Of a stretch of DNA of 64,000 nt, positions 49,512 through 58,371 are shown one piece after another (positions within the stretch are counted from its first letter, which is position 1; every line of letters starts with the position of its first letter). This DNA comes from Candidatus Phosphoribacter baldrii (lineage in GTDB: Bacteria; Actinomycetota; Actinomycetes; Actinomycetales; Dermatophilaceae), in contig JADIZV010000002.1 of NCBI GenBank assembly GCA_016704565.1, positions 62,001-126,000 of the forward strand, given 5' to 3'. Below the pieces are notes generated by a model that saw nothing but the letters and a program-made list of their open reading frames with translations, had not been told where the DNA came from and ran no database searches. A program made the position numbers and the translations under genes.

Positions 49512-50534
49512 ATGCCGTGCCTGGTGCGCCCGGTGGGAAGCGTGCCGAGCTTGGGTCATCCGCTGGTCGATGAGTACCTGCGGTTCACCGCGGCCCGGGT
49601 GCGGTCGAACACTCTGACGGCGCAGGTGTTCGACCTGAAGGTCTTCTTCACGATGGTGCCCAAGGCGCCGCAGGAGGTCACCGTCACGGACGTGCTGTCC
49701 TTCATTGAGGCCCAGCGTTCGCCTCGTCGTGGTGGCAACGTGATCCGCCTCGCCGATGGCGAGGCCGGCTTGGCCGCGGCGACGATCAAGCGGCGGCTGG
49801 CCACGGTGTCCTCGCTGTTCGACTACCTGTTCCTGCGTGGGATCTGTGACCGCAACCCCGTCCCGCGCAGCCTGGGTGCACGTCATGCCCGGCCTGACGG
49901 GCGAGGCCACGGCGGGCGGCGTGGGGCGCCACTGGTGCGGGCACCGCGCAAGCTGCCGCGCGTGCTGGCCCCGGCCGAGGTGAACGCCTTGACCGGGGCG
50001 CTGCGTACCGACCGGGACCGGGCGATGGTTGCGTTGATGGTCCACGGCGGGCTGCGCCGATGCGAGGTCCTCGGGCTGCGGTTCGAGCACGTGCAGGTCG
50101 GGGACCGGCGGGTGTTCGTCGCGGACGGCAAGGGCGGGCATCAACGCCTCGTCCCGGTCGCCGACGCCTTCTTCACCACGCTGGCCGCTTACCTAAGCAG
50201 CGAGCGGCCTACCGAGGCGATCGACGACCACGTCTTCGTGGTCCTCAAAGGACCCAACAGGGGTCGGCCGTTGACCGCGGCCGGGCTCGATGAGGTCATG
50301 GCCGGTGCCCGGGGCCGGGCCGGGCTGACGCATGCGTCCTGCCACGAGCTGCGGCACACCTGCTTCACCCGGCTGCGTGAGGCCGGGATGGCGCTCGAGG
50401 CGATCCAGGCCCAGGCCGGGCATGCCTCGATCGAAACCACCCGGGTGTACCTGCACCTGTCCAACGACTGGCTCGCCGGGGAGTACCAGCGGGCGATGGC
50501 CATCCTCGATGGCCTGCACGAGGAGGAACCGTGA
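49512..50534 (+). CDS. Tyrosine recombinase, TnpA-like
   Basis: Site-specific recombinase of about 340 residues. SAM-like N-terminal domain (HPLVDEYLRFTAARVRSNTLTAQVFDLKVFF), then the catalytic domain with VHGGLRRCEVLGLRFEHV (Arg I), the HELRHTCFTRLREAG box (H-x-x-R), GHASIETTRVYLH (His/Tyr nucleophile). The middle (residues ~140-165) is unusually Gly/Arg-rich and may hide a local frame error. The start is uncertain: ATG at 49512, or GTG at 49413 inside the terminal repeat. It overlaps the next gene by 4 bases. Confidence 0.88.
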   Translation: MPCLVRPVGSVPSLGHPLVDEYLRFTAARVRSNTLTAQVFDLKVFFTMVPKAPQEVTVTDVLSFIEAQRSPRRGGNVIRLADGEAGLAAATIKRRLATVSSLFDYLFLRGICDRNPVPRSLGARHARPDGRGHGGRRGAPLVRAPRKLPRVLAPAEVNALTGALRTDRDRAMVALMVHGGLRRCEVLGLRFEHVQVGDRRVFVADGKGGHQRLVPVADAFFTTLAAYLSSERPTEAIDDHVFVVLKGPNRGRPLTAAGLDEVMAGARGRAGLTHASCHELRHTCFTRLREAGMALEAIQAQAGHASIETTRVYLHLSNDWLAGEYQRAMAILDGLHEEEP

Positions 50535-52414
50535 GCACCCCAGCGGCAGCCGTCCACAACCCAGCCCCGCACGGGACGACCATGCCGGTGCCGGTGCCGG
50601 TCGCGCTGTCGTTGGCGGCCGTGGCCCGCACCTACGTCCAGGCTGGGGCCACGCCCTGCGCGCGCCGGATCCGGCGTGCTGGAGTCGAAGCCTTCCGGCA
50701 CAGGTTCGGGGACCTGCAGGGCTGGTGCGCGGCGTCAGTGGCCGAGCGGCGGCAGGTCCGCACCGAGGTCGCCTCGTTCGCAGGGCGCGCCGTGATCGCC
50801 TGCGGCGTCGCGGTGGACGTCGACTTCGTCGTCGCCTCCGGCTGCCGGTGGGGCAAGTACCTGCGCGAGGCCTACCCGCAGCAGGCCGACACGTTCCAGG
50901 CGCAGGCCTCCTCACTTGGGTTCTGTGACAGGGAGATCGGCCGAATGTGGGCGTGGCTGGCGAAGATCTGCATCGTCACCGGGAGGAGTCCCGAAGGGCT
51001 GACCGCGACCCAGTACCCGCAGGCCAGGGCCGCAGTGCACGACACCGTCATCGCGCAGCGCGGGTACCGGCCCAAGACGTTGTCGACGCCGCTGTTCGGG
51101 CTCGACGCGGTGATGTTCCACCGCGGGCAGGCGCCGGCACTAGACATCCGGCGGCGCTGGAGCAGCCACCCCGCCAACGAGGTCGACTGGGACGACCTCA
51201 CCGCCGCGGCCCCGGTCATGGTCACCACGATGCGCCGTTACCTGCACCAGTGCTCCCTGTCCCTGCGGGCCTCTTCGGTGGCCCTGTTCGACACCACCCT
51301 GCGCCAGTTCGCCGCGACCCTGGTGGCCTCGGACCCGCCGGTGACCCGGGTGCGCGACATCAACCGTGAGCACGTCGAGGCGTTCAAGGCGCAGCTGGCT
51401 GACCGGCCCGGCTACCGCGGCAAACCGTTGACGAAGACCACCCTGGGGATGCGGATGGGCCACCTGCACACGTTCTTCACGCGGATCATCGAGTGGGACT
51501 ACGACGACGTCCCCGCCCGGATCCCGGTGTACTGCACCGACCGGCCCCGCCTGGACAAGCCCCTGCCGAAGTTCCTCGACGACGCCCAAGCCGCCGCGTT
51601 CATCACCGCCGCCAAGAACCTGCCCGACCCGCTCGACCGGCTCATCGTCCTGGCCCTGGCCCGCACCGGGATGCGCCGCGGCGAGCTGCTCGGGCTGACC
51701 GTGGACGCCGTCGTGCAGATCGGCACCGGCTACTGGCTACGCACCCCCGTCGGCAAGCTCCACACCGACCGGTACATCCCGCTACACCCCCAGCTGAAGG
51801 ACCTCCTCGATGCCTGGATCGCTGAGCGCCCCGACTGGCAGGCCAGCACCGTGCTGCTGACCGAGCGAGGCCGCCCGATCCCACCGACCCGGGTCGACAA
51901 GGCCGTCCAGAAGGCCGCGACCGCAGCAGGGCTCGGGCACGTCCACCCCCACCAGTTGCGCCACACCCTGGCCACCCAAGCCATCAACCGCGGGATGAGC
52001 CTGGAGGCCATCGCTGCCCTGCTCGGTCACCATGACCTGTCGATGACCATGGTGTACGCCCGGATCGCTGACCGCACCGTCGCCGACGAGTACTTCGCCG
52101 TCACCAAGAAGGTCGAGACCCTGTACGCCACCAGCCAGCCAGCCGTGCTCCCCCGACGACGCGGCCGGACCGGCCATGCGAGCCCTTCGCGCCGAGGCCA
52201 CCAAGCGCCTGCTCGGCAACGGCTACTGCACCCGCCCCTCGAGCTCGACTGCCGCTACGAGACGATCTGCGAGTCCTGCACCATGTTCTTCACCACCATC
52301 GAACACCGCCCCACCCTCCAAGCCCAACGCGACGACGCCGACGCCAAAGGCCAGACCGGCCGCCGCGACGCCTACGAAGCCCTCCTCAAACAACTCGACC
52401 CGACACCCGCTTGA
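50531..52414 (+). CDS. Tyrosine recombinase, TnpB-like
   Basis: Recombinase of 627 residues. Large N-terminal region, then core-binding domain (VRDINREHVEAFKAQLADRP) and catalytic domain: LARTGMRRGELLGLTV, HPHQLRHTLATQAINRG, LLGHHDLSMTMVYARI. The C-terminal CRYETICESCTMFFTTIEHRP block with its Cys residues is typical of the longer Tn554-type partner. Between about 52148 and 52245 another frame reads PDDAAGPAMRALRAEATKRL then LGNGYCTRP, the expected sequence, so two compensating indels at C-runs have scrambled about 32 residues. GTG start overlaps the upstream stop. Confidence 0.88.
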   Translation: MSTPAAAVHNPAPHGTTMPVPVPVALSLAAVARTYVQAGATPCARRIRRAGVEAFRHRFGDLQGWCAASVAERRQVRTEVASFAGRAVIACGVAVDVDFVVASGCRWGKYLREAYPQQADTFQAQASSLGFCDREIGRMWAWLAKICIVTGRSPEGLTATQYPQARAAVHDTVIAQRGYRPKTLSTPLFGLDAVMFHRGQAPALDIRRRWSSHPANEVDWDDLTAAAPVMVTTMRRYLHQCSLSLRASSVALFDTTLRQFAATLVASDPPVTRVRDINREHVEAFKAQLADRPGYRGKPLTKTTLGMRMGHLHTFFTRIIEWDYDDVPARIPVYCTDRPRLDKPLPKFLDDAQAAAFITAAKNLPDPLDRLIVLALARTGMRRGELLGLTVDAVVQIGTGYWLRTPVGKLHTDRYIPLHPQLKDLLDAWIAERPDWQASTVLLTERGRPIPPTRVDKAVQKAATAAGLGHVHPHQLRHTLATQAINRGMSLEAIAALLGHHDLSMTMVYARIADRTVADEYFAVTKKVETLYATSQPAVLPRRRGRTGHASPSRRGHQAPARQRLLHPPLELDCRYETICESCTMFFTTIEHRPTLQAQRDDADAKGQTGRRDAYEALLKQLDPTPA

Positions 52415-52431
52415 CACCGATCACCCACATA

Positions 52432-52792
52432 AGCGTGTGCTTTTCCCACCAGGCCCAACGCCGCGCGGGTCCTGGCCAGCTCGGCCTCGGCCTTGGTTAC
52501 CCTGGCCCGTAGCTGCTCGATCTCGCGGTCTCGGCGGTCCCTGATGGCCGGGGTCAGGCCCGGAACGGGCACCAGCATCGGCAGCCTTGCGCCACTCCAC
52601 GATGTGCGAGAAGTACAGGCCCTCGCGGCGCAGGATCGCACCACGCTCACCGCGATCTGCTGCCTCGTACTCGGCAAGCAGGTTCGCCTTGTACTCCCCG
52701 GTGAAGGTCCGGCGCTTGGGCCGGTCAGCTCGAGGTCCCATGCCCCCATCATCGACGCAGGAATCAGCCAAGGTCATCGTCATCAGCAGCAA
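52432..52792 (-). pseudogene. IS3-family OrfA, frameshifted
   Basis: The first frame reads PKRRTFTGEYKANLLAEYEA then RREGLYFSHIVEWRKAADAGA, the IS3 OrfA helix-turn-helix. A second frame continues with AIRDRRDREIEQLRARVTKA then ELARTRAALGLVGKAHA, the leucine-zipper part. The frame change is near 52560. Its 3' end is cut by the tyrosine-recombinase element. Confidence 0.8.
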
Positions 52793-52840
52793 CTCGATTC
52801 TCGCCCCGTGCAGGGAAGGAACTCAGCGGATGTGTCTCAC

Positions 52841-52963
52841 CTCAGCCTGCAAGGCCGCCGCCAACATGCGCCGCGCCCCTTCACGGGCCAACTCGTCCAA
52901 CATGTCCCCACCGACCGCGACCGGTGCATGCGTGTCGTGGGCATCGTCAACTACCGTGAGCAT
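52841..52963 (-). pseudogene. N-terminal scrap of an IS256-family transposase
   Basis: The minus strand from 52963 reads MLTVVDDAHDT, then DMLDELAREGARRMLAAALQ and AEV, the standard beginning of one IS256 subgroup. It is cut at 52840 by the IS3 end. It differs from the neighbouring IS256 relic, so it is a separate element. The stretch 52964-53089 shows nothing further I can name. Confidence 0.65.
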
Positions 52964-53089
52964 GAGCGCACCTTCCCGAACCAGCGCGCCAACGCCGGTC
53001 CTGATCAGAGCTACCTGGACTTCAGATCTTCCTCGGGAAGGTGCGCCCCTTCACCACACCCCTCCGAGGGCCATCCACAAGTTCTGATC

Positions 53090-54036
53090 ATTGCTCGTCT
53101 TTGCTCAAGGCTTCCCAGTAGCGTTTCGAGGCGTACCGGAACGTGCCGCGGATCAGGTGGATGACACAGGTCTGCACGATCGTGGCCGGAACACCGCCCC
53201 GACCGAGTCCGGTAGGCCCTTGAGGCCGTCACAGACGAGGAAGAACACGTCCCTGACTCCGCGGTGCTTCAGATCGGTGAGCACAGCGAGCCAGAACTTG
53301 GCGCTCTCACCGGCGCCGCTGGTGCCGGCCCACAGGCCCAGGACATCGCGTTTGCCGGCCAGGTCGACCCCGATCGCCGCGTAGAACGGCTGGTTGCCGA
53401 CCTGCCCGTCACGGACCTTCACGTAGATCGCGTCGATGAACACCGCGGCGTACACGTGCTGCAGTGGTCGACTGGACCAGGTCGTCATGTCCTCGATGAC
53501 CTTGTCGGTGATCCGGCTGATCGTGTCCTTACTGACCGACGCCCCGTACACCTCCGTGAAATGCGCTGCGATCTCCCCCAGAGGGGGCACCCCCACCCAG
53601 TGGTCAACCCCCGGGAGTACAGCGAGATCACCACCGCGTCCACGTCACTGAGTCGGCGTTGACGCTTACCCACGATCACCGGCGTGAACGTGCCATCCCG
53701 GTCCCGGGGGACCTCGATGTCGACCTTGCCGGCGTTGTCGGTCAACACCGTCTTGGTTCGCGTGCCGTTGCGGGAGTTGCCGTGGTTGCGGCCTTCCACG
53801 GCGTGCTTGTCATACCCCAGGTGCTCGCTCATCTCCTCCGCCAACGCGGTCTCGATCACCTGCTTCGTGATCGACTTGAGCAGCCCGTCCGGGCCGGTCA
53901 GATCGTCGCCGCGGGCTCGGGCGGCCTTCACCAACTCCCGGATCGCGGCCCGCTCCACCTGCTCGGGCGTCTTTGTCCTGCGTGCTGCCTGTTCCAACGG
54001 GCTCATACCCGCCAGGATCTCGGTCACGGTGACCAA
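53090..54036 (-). pseudogene. IS256-family transposase, frameshifted and truncated
   Basis: Starts MSPLEQAARRTKTPEQVERA (or GTG at 54036) and contains GLLKSITKQVIETALAEEMS, HAVEGRNHGNSRNGTRTKTV, EVPRDRDGTFTPVIV and VVISLYSRGLTTG. A roughly 20-base insertion (around 53576-53597, GGGGGTGCCCCC-like) then shifts frame into EIAAHFTEVYGASVSKDTIS and HVYAAVFIDAIYVKVRDG, the catalytic DDE region. A second shift near 53195 leads to ATIVQTCVIHLIRGTFRYAS, and translation ends at SKDEQ, well short of a full IS256 C-terminus. Confidence 0.85.
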
Positions 54037-54073
54037 CCTTCCTCACCGAACACACGTTCGGCGTGTCGAGCCA

Positions 54074-54097
54074 GTTACACCGGAAGTCGGACAGTCT
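54074..54097 (-). repeat. Terminal end of the IS256-family relic
   Basis: On the minus strand the sequence begins GAGACTGTCCGACTTCCGGT, the usual outer end of IS256-type elements. It lies 38 bases before the transposase frame and marks the right limit of the mobile island. The other end was lost with the truncated 3' part. Confidence 0.6.
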
Positions 54098-54175
54098 CTC
54101 CCATGGCGATCCGTGACGACGTGAGAACGACTTAGCGAATCGTCATGCCGCACGCGGCCGATACCCTTGGTCCAC

Positions 54176-54778
54176 GTGAGCGCCACTCCGATCGTCGTCC
54201 TCGTCTCGGGGACCGGGTCGCTGCTGCAGGCCCTCATCGACGCGAGCCTGGACCCCGCCTATGGCGTCCAGGTCGCCGCCGTCGGAGCCGACCGCGCCGG
54301 GACCCTCGGCCAGGCACGGGCGGAGGCGGCCGGCATACCGACCTTTGTATGCCGCGTCGCGGACTTCCCGTCTCGCGCGGATTGGGACGCGGCGCTCGCG
54401 GACACGATCACGGCATACCGGCCGGTGTTCGTCGTCTCGGCGGGGTTCATGAAACTGCTCGGACCGGCCACGCTCGCGGCGCATACGGTGGTCAACACCC
54501 ATCCCGCCCTGCTGCCATCATTCCCCGGCGCGCACGCGGTGCGGGATGCCCTCGCCTACGGCGTGACCGTCACCGGGACGACCTGCCATCTCGTCGACGC
54601 GGGCGTCGACACCGGGCCGATCATCGAGCAGCACGCCGTGGCGATCGAGCCCGGCGACACCGAGGCCAGCCTCCACGAACGGATCAAGGTCGTCGAGCGC
54701 TCGATGCTCGTCGACGTCGTGGGCCGGTTGGCCCGGCACAGGTTCACCGTCACCGGCAGGAAGGTCACCATCCCGTGA
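54176..54778 (+). CDS. purN: Phosphoribosylglycinamide formyltransferase
   Basis: Transfers the formyl group from 10-formyl-THF to GAR in purine synthesis. Protein of 200 residues: PIVVLVSGTGSLLQALID, SAGFMKLLGP, the catalytic NTHPALLPSFPGAHAVRDAL (Asn-His), and TTCHLVDAGVDTGPIIEQHAV with the conserved Asp. GTG at 54176; the upstream sequence up to the IS256 end is about 78 bases, so the insertion island ends right in its promoter region. Stop overlaps the purH start by 4 bases (GTGA). Confidence 0.97.
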   Translation: MSATPIVVLVSGTGSLLQALIDASLDPAYGVQVAAVGADRAGTLGQARAEAAGIPTFVCRVADFPSRADWDAALADTITAYRPVFVVSAGFMKLLGPATLAAHTVVNTHPALLPSFPGAHAVRDALAYGVTVTGTTCHLVDAGVDTGPIIEQHAVAIEPGDTEASLHERIKVVERSMLVDVVGRLARHRFTVTGRKVTIP

Positions 54779-56262
54779 ACGCCACCGTGAGCGCGCCCGG
54801 CCCCACCCAGGACGTGCGGCCCGTACGTCGTGCGCTGGTCTCGGTCTACGACAAGACCGGTCTGGAGGAGCTCGTCCGCGGCCTGGCCGACGCTAGCGTC
54901 GAGCTGGTCTCGACCGGCGGGTCGGCCGCGCTCATCGCCGGTCTCGGCCTTCCGGTGACCACGGTCGAGGACCTCACCGGCTTCCCCGAGTGCCTCGAAG
55001 GCCGGGTGAAGACCCTGCACCCGCGGGTCCATGCGGGGATCCTCGCCGACACCCGCAAACTCGACCACCTGGCGCAGCTGGCCGACCTTGGTGTGGCAGC
55101 CTTCGAGCTCGTCGTCGTCAACCTCTACCCGTTCGCGGCGACGGTCGCCTCGGGCGCCACGCCCGACGAGTGCGTCGAGCAGATCGACATCGGCGGCCCG
55201 TCGATGGTCCGGGCCGCCGCCAAGAACCACCCGAGTGTCGCGGTGCTCACCAACCCCAGCCAGTATGCCGCGGCGCTGGCTGCCGTCCGCTCGGGCGGCT
55301 TCACCTTCGCGGCCCGCCAGCGCCTCGCGGCCGAGGCGTTCGCCCACACGGCGGCATACGACGTGGCGGTGGCGTCGTGGATGGGCAGTGGCACCTACGC
55401 GGACACCTCGGACGGGACGGGGTTCGCGGCGTTCGCGGGGGCGACCTACACGCGCGCAGCGGGGCTTCGCTACGGCGAGAACCCGCACCAGCGGGCCGCG
55501 CTGTATCTCAGTGGGGCACCGGGCATCGCGTCAGTGGCCTTCGGCGGGGTCATCGCGGTCAACCGGACGGTGACGCTGGAGATGGCGCAGACCGTGAAGG
55601 ACATCTTCACCGAGGTCGTCGTGGCGCCGGGCTATGACGACGACGCCCTCGCGGTGCTGACGGCCAAGAAGAACATCCGGCTGCTCACCGTTGACTTCGC
55701 GGCGCTCGACGCGGCGGGCACCGCAGGCACAGCGGGCACAGCAGGCAGCGCATCCGGGATCGGGCAGCTCGAATCCCGTCCGGTGTCAGGCGGATTGCTC
55801 GTCCAAAGCGTCGATCGGGTCGACGCGATCGTGCGCGACGATGCCGGCACGGCGACGGGTGGTGACGACCCGGCATACTGGCAGCTCGCCTGCGGCGACC
55901 CCGCAGATGAGGTGACCTTGGCCGACCTCGCCTTCGCGTGGCGGGCGGTGCGCGCGGTGAAGTCCAACGCGATCCTCTTGGCCCGCGACGGTGCGTCGGT
56001 GGGGATCGGCATGGGGCAGGTCAACCGGGTCGACTCGTGCCGACTGGCGGTGTCGCGCGCCGGCGAAGACCGGGCTCGTGGGTCGGTCGCCGCGTCGGAC
56101 GCCTTCTTCCCGTTCGCGGACGGCCCCCAGATCCTCATCGACGCTGGCGTCCGGGCGATCGTCCAGCCGGGCGGGTCGATGCGCGATGCCGAGACGGTGG
56201 CAGCGGCCACGGCGGCAGGCGTGACGATGTACTTCACCGGGACCCGGCACTTCGCCCACTGA
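54775..56262 (+). CDS. purH: AICAR transformylase / IMP cyclohydrolase
   Basis: Bifunctional enzyme for the last two steps of IMP synthesis, 495 residues. IMPCH domain: ALVSVYDKTGLEELVRGLAD, VSTGGSAALI, GRVKTLHPRVHAGILA, DIGGPSMVRAAAKNH. AICARFT domain: LRYGENPHQRAALYL, AVKSNAILLARDGASVGIGM, then QVNRVDS, SDAFFPFADGPQILIDAGV and PGGSMRD. The catalytic Lys-His pair of AICARFT appears as VKSNA, with the usual His missing at that spot, so Asn stands there. A short Ala-Gly-Thr repeat insert (about residue 315). Coupled to purN. Confidence 0.96.
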   Translation: MNATVSAPGPTQDVRPVRRALVSVYDKTGLEELVRGLADASVELVSTGGSAALIAGLGLPVTTVEDLTGFPECLEGRVKTLHPRVHAGILADTRKLDHLAQLADLGVAAFELVVVNLYPFAATVASGATPDECVEQIDIGGPSMVRAAAKNHPSVAVLTNPSQYAAALAAVRSGGFTFAARQRLAAEAFAHTAAYDVAVASWMGSGTYADTSDGTGFAAFAGATYTRAAGLRYGENPHQRAALYLSGAPGIASVAFGGVIAVNRTVTLEMAQTVKDIFTEVVVAPGYDDDALAVLTAKKNIRLLTVDFAALDAAGTAGTAGTAGSASGIGQLESRPVSGGLLVQSVDRVDAIVRDDAGTATGGDDPAYWQLACGDPADEVTLADLAFAWRAVRAVKSNAILLARDGASVGIGMGQVNRVDSCRLAVSRAGEDRARGSVAASDAFFPFADGPQILIDAGVRAIVQPGGSMRDAETVAAATAAGVTMYFTGTRHFAH

Positions 56263-56278
56263 TCGCAGCAGACGGGCG

Positions 56279-57421
56279 TCACTCGTAGAGGACGTATTCC
56301 GGCTGGGGCGTGAGGCCGAGCACCTGGGTCGGCGTCATGAGCGGCCCTGTCGCGGTGTCCTCGTCGTAGAACAGCTTGAACCCCTTGTGCACATGCTCGG
56401 GGGTCACGGCCACGATGCTGCGCCACGTCGCGGTCTTCTGCCCCGGGGTCCCGATCCCGTCCACCGAGACGACCAACGCGACGCCGGGGTGCGGCCGCAG
56501 CCCGGCCGGCTCGCGGACGATCGACGTGTGCAGCTGGTGATAGAGGACGACCTTCTCCGGCAGGCGGTTCGCGGCGACGATCCCCGCGACGTATGCCGCG
56601 ATCGTGTCCAGCTCCGCCCCGGTCGTCCGGCCGAACACCTTGCCGGGCACTTGGCCGGCCTTGACCGCCCATTCGGGGTCGAGGGCCAGGCCGACGTCCG
56701 GCTCGCGCAGCCAGGGTTCCCAGAACTTCACCTCATCGAGGAACGCCGCCCGGCCGGGCTGGATGTTGAGCAGGATGATCGCCCCATGCCGCCGGGCGGC
56801 ATCGAGGTGGCGACGGACGATCTCTTGGTCGATCCGGGTCCGATACAGCCCGTCCGGGCCGGGCTTGGCGTGCACGACGGTCGCGATGAGCTCGAACACT
56901 GGCAGCGGGCGTCGGCCAGCGGCATACTGGCCGGCCAGGGTGGTGATCTCGGCGGCGCGGTCGTCGAGGTTGCCGACGCCGAGGCGACCGAGGGCCGGCG
57001 ACCCGGGGTAGCCGGAGTAGCCCACCAGCCGATGGTCGGGGAAGACCCGGGTGCCACCGCCGGGGAGGGTGCTGGCGGGCGACTGGCTCGTCGTCTGGCC
57101 GCCGACGCCCGTGGCTGCCCCCGACCCTGGTGAGCCGGCCGCAGCCGCTGCGGCGGAGCTGGATGGGTCGGTCGTCACTATGGATGTGCTCGCGATGGAT
57201 GGGCTCGCGGGGTCCCCCGTGGGGGATCCCGTCGAGGGCCTGGGCTGCAGCCACCCCGAGCCCGGTCCCGACTTCTCGGCGGACGGACGGGATGTCCCTG
57301 ACGGGTCTGACGGGTTCCCGCATCCGGCGAGCAGGAGGGCGAGGGTCAGGCCGCCGAGGACGGGACGCGCGAGCAGGCGGTGGGCGGACGGCACGCGCGC
57401 TGCCGTTCGCGGGTGTGGCAT
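56279..57421 (-). CDS. Lipoprotein of unknown function
   Basis: Protein of 380 residues with a type II signal peptide (GGLTLALLLAGC; lipobox LLAGC) and a Ser/Pro/Ala-rich linker (about residues 36-125). The C-terminal domain (about 130-380) starts RVFPDHRLVGYSGYPGSPAL and has blocks PVFELIATVVHAKPGPDGLY, AIILLNIQPGRAAFLDEVKF and VGLALDPEWAVKAGQVPGKV. The alternating strand-helix pattern with conserved Asp/Glu at strand ends suggests a TIM-barrel, glycosidase-like fold, but I recognise no named family. Convergent with purH and divergent from folD. Confidence 0.75.
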   Translation of the reverse strand: MPHPRTAARVPSAHRLLARPVLGGLTLALLLAGCGNPSDPSGTSRPSAEKSGPGSGWLQPRPSTGSPTGDPASPSIASTSIVTTDPSSSAAAAAAGSPGSGAATGVGGQTTSQSPASTLPGGGTRVFPDHRLVGYSGYPGSPALGRLGVGNLDDRAAEITTLAGQYAAGRRPLPVFELIATVVHAKPGPDGLYRTRIDQEIVRRHLDAARRHGAIILLNIQPGRAAFLDEVKFWEPWLREPDVGLALDPEWAVKAGQVPGKVFGRTTGAELDTIAAYVAGIVAANRLPEKVVLYHQLHTSIVREPAGLRPHPGVALVVSVDGIGTPGQKTATWRSIVAVTPEHVHKGFKLFYDEDTATGPLMTPTQVLGLTPQPEYVLYE

Positions 57422-57501
57422 GTGGTGACCTACCAGGGGTGTCGGAAGGGGGAGCAGCCAACCTTACGGGGGAGGTGCATGGGCGTGGAAGGATTGGCTG
57501 C

Positions 57502-58371
57502 ATGGTGGCACAGATCCTCGACGGCAAGGCCACGCTGGCCACGGTCAAGGCCGAGCTGGCGGCGCGCGTGGCGGCCCTGGCCGAGCGGGGGATCGTGCCC
57601 GGGTTGGGCACCGTGCTTGTTGGCGACGATCCGGGCAGCCATTGGTATGTCGGGGCCAAGCATCAGGACTGCGCCGAGCTGGGCATCCGCAGCATCCGCC
57701 GCGACCTGCCGGCGACCGCCACCCAGGCTGAGGTCGAGGCGGTCATCGACGAGCTCAACGCCGACCCCGCCTGCACGGGCTTCTTGGTGCAGCAGCCGAC
57801 CGGGCTCGACGAGATGGCGTTGTTGTCCCGGGTCGACCCCGCCAAGGACGTCGATGGGCTGCACCCGACGAACCTCGGCTGGCTGGTGTTGGGGCGCCCG
57901 GCACCGTTGCCGTGCACGCCGATGGGGGTCATCGAGCTGCTGCGCCGGTTCGGAGTGCCAATCGCCGGAGCCAAGGTGGTCGTCGTGGGACGCGGGCTGA
58001 CGGTCGGTCGGCCGCTCGGACTGATCCTCACGCGCAAGAGCGAGAACGCCACGGTCACGTTGTGCCACACCGGGACCCGAGACCTGGCCGCCGAGGTGCG
58101 ACAAGCGGACATCGTCGTGGCCGCTGCCGGGGTGCCCGACATCATCACCGCCGACATGGTCAAGCCGGGCGCGGCGGTGCTCGACGTCGGGGTCAGCAGG
58201 GTGACCGATCCGACAACCGGCAAGTCGCGGGTCGCCGGTGATGTCGCCGCCGGGGTCGCCGAGGTCGCGGGCTGGGTCAGCCCCAACCCGGGTGGCGTCG
58301 GGCCGATGACCCGAGCGTTGTTGCTGTCCAACGTCGTCCTGGCCGCCGAGCGCCAAGCTGCTGCCGGATGA
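57502..58371 (+). CDS. folD: Methylenetetrahydrofolate dehydrogenase/cyclohydrolase
   Basis: Makes 10-formyl-THF, the one-carbon donor for PurN and PurH nearby. Protein of 289 residues: PGLGTVLVGDDPGSHWYVGAKHQDC with the catalytic Lys, GFLVQQPTGLDE, PAKDVDGLHPTNLGWL, PLPCTPMGVIELL, VVVVGRGLTVGRPLGLIL (NADP site) and NPGGVGPMTRALLL. The ATG at 57502 matches the family start; longer frames do not. It overlaps the DUF3017 gene by 4 bases. Confidence 0.97.
   Translation: MVAQILDGKATLATVKAELAARVAALAERGIVPGLGTVLVGDDPGSHWYVGAKHQDCAELGIRSIRRDLPATATQAEVEAVIDELNADPACTGFLVQQPTGLDEMALLSRVDPAKDVDGLHPTNLGWLVLGRPAPLPCTPMGVIELLRRFGVPIAGAKVVVVGRGLTVGRPLGLILTRKSENATVTLCHTGTRDLAAEVRQADIVVAAAGVPDIITADMVKPGAAVLDVGVSRVTDPTTGKSRVAGDVAAGVAEVAGWVSPNPGGVGPMTRALLLSNVVLAAERQAAAG

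Larger units (their letters stand above)
49406..52431 (+). mobile_element. Tn554-like element with two tyrosine recombinases
   Basis: Two overlapping recombinase genes fill this 3.0-kb insert. Its edges carry imperfect inverted repeats: TATGTAGGTGATCGGCG (49406-49422) and, on the other strand, TATGTGGGTGATCGGTG (52415-52431), 15 of 17 matching. It interrupts an IS3-family element near the end of OrfA. No tnpC-like third gene and no cargo genes are present, so it may be a minimal or reduced form. Confidence 0.8.
48332..52840 (-). mobile_element. IS3-family relic split by a Tn554-like element
   Basis: OrfA (52432-52792) and OrfB (48346-49405) lie on the minus strand on either side of the tyrosine-recombinase element. 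Removing 49406-52431 brings GKAHA of OrfA directly against the LLETLSESAE-encoding DNA that normally follows in IS3 elements. Candidate terminal repeats are TGAGACACGTC (48332-48342) and GATGTGTCTCAC (52829-52840), which are complementary inward. Confidence 0.75.

Noticed and set aside
54145..54775. Long upstream extension of purH over purN
   Set aside because: The extension overlaps all of purN in another frame and is Arg/Pro-rich; the GTG at 54775 gives the family N-terminus and a GTGA overlap.
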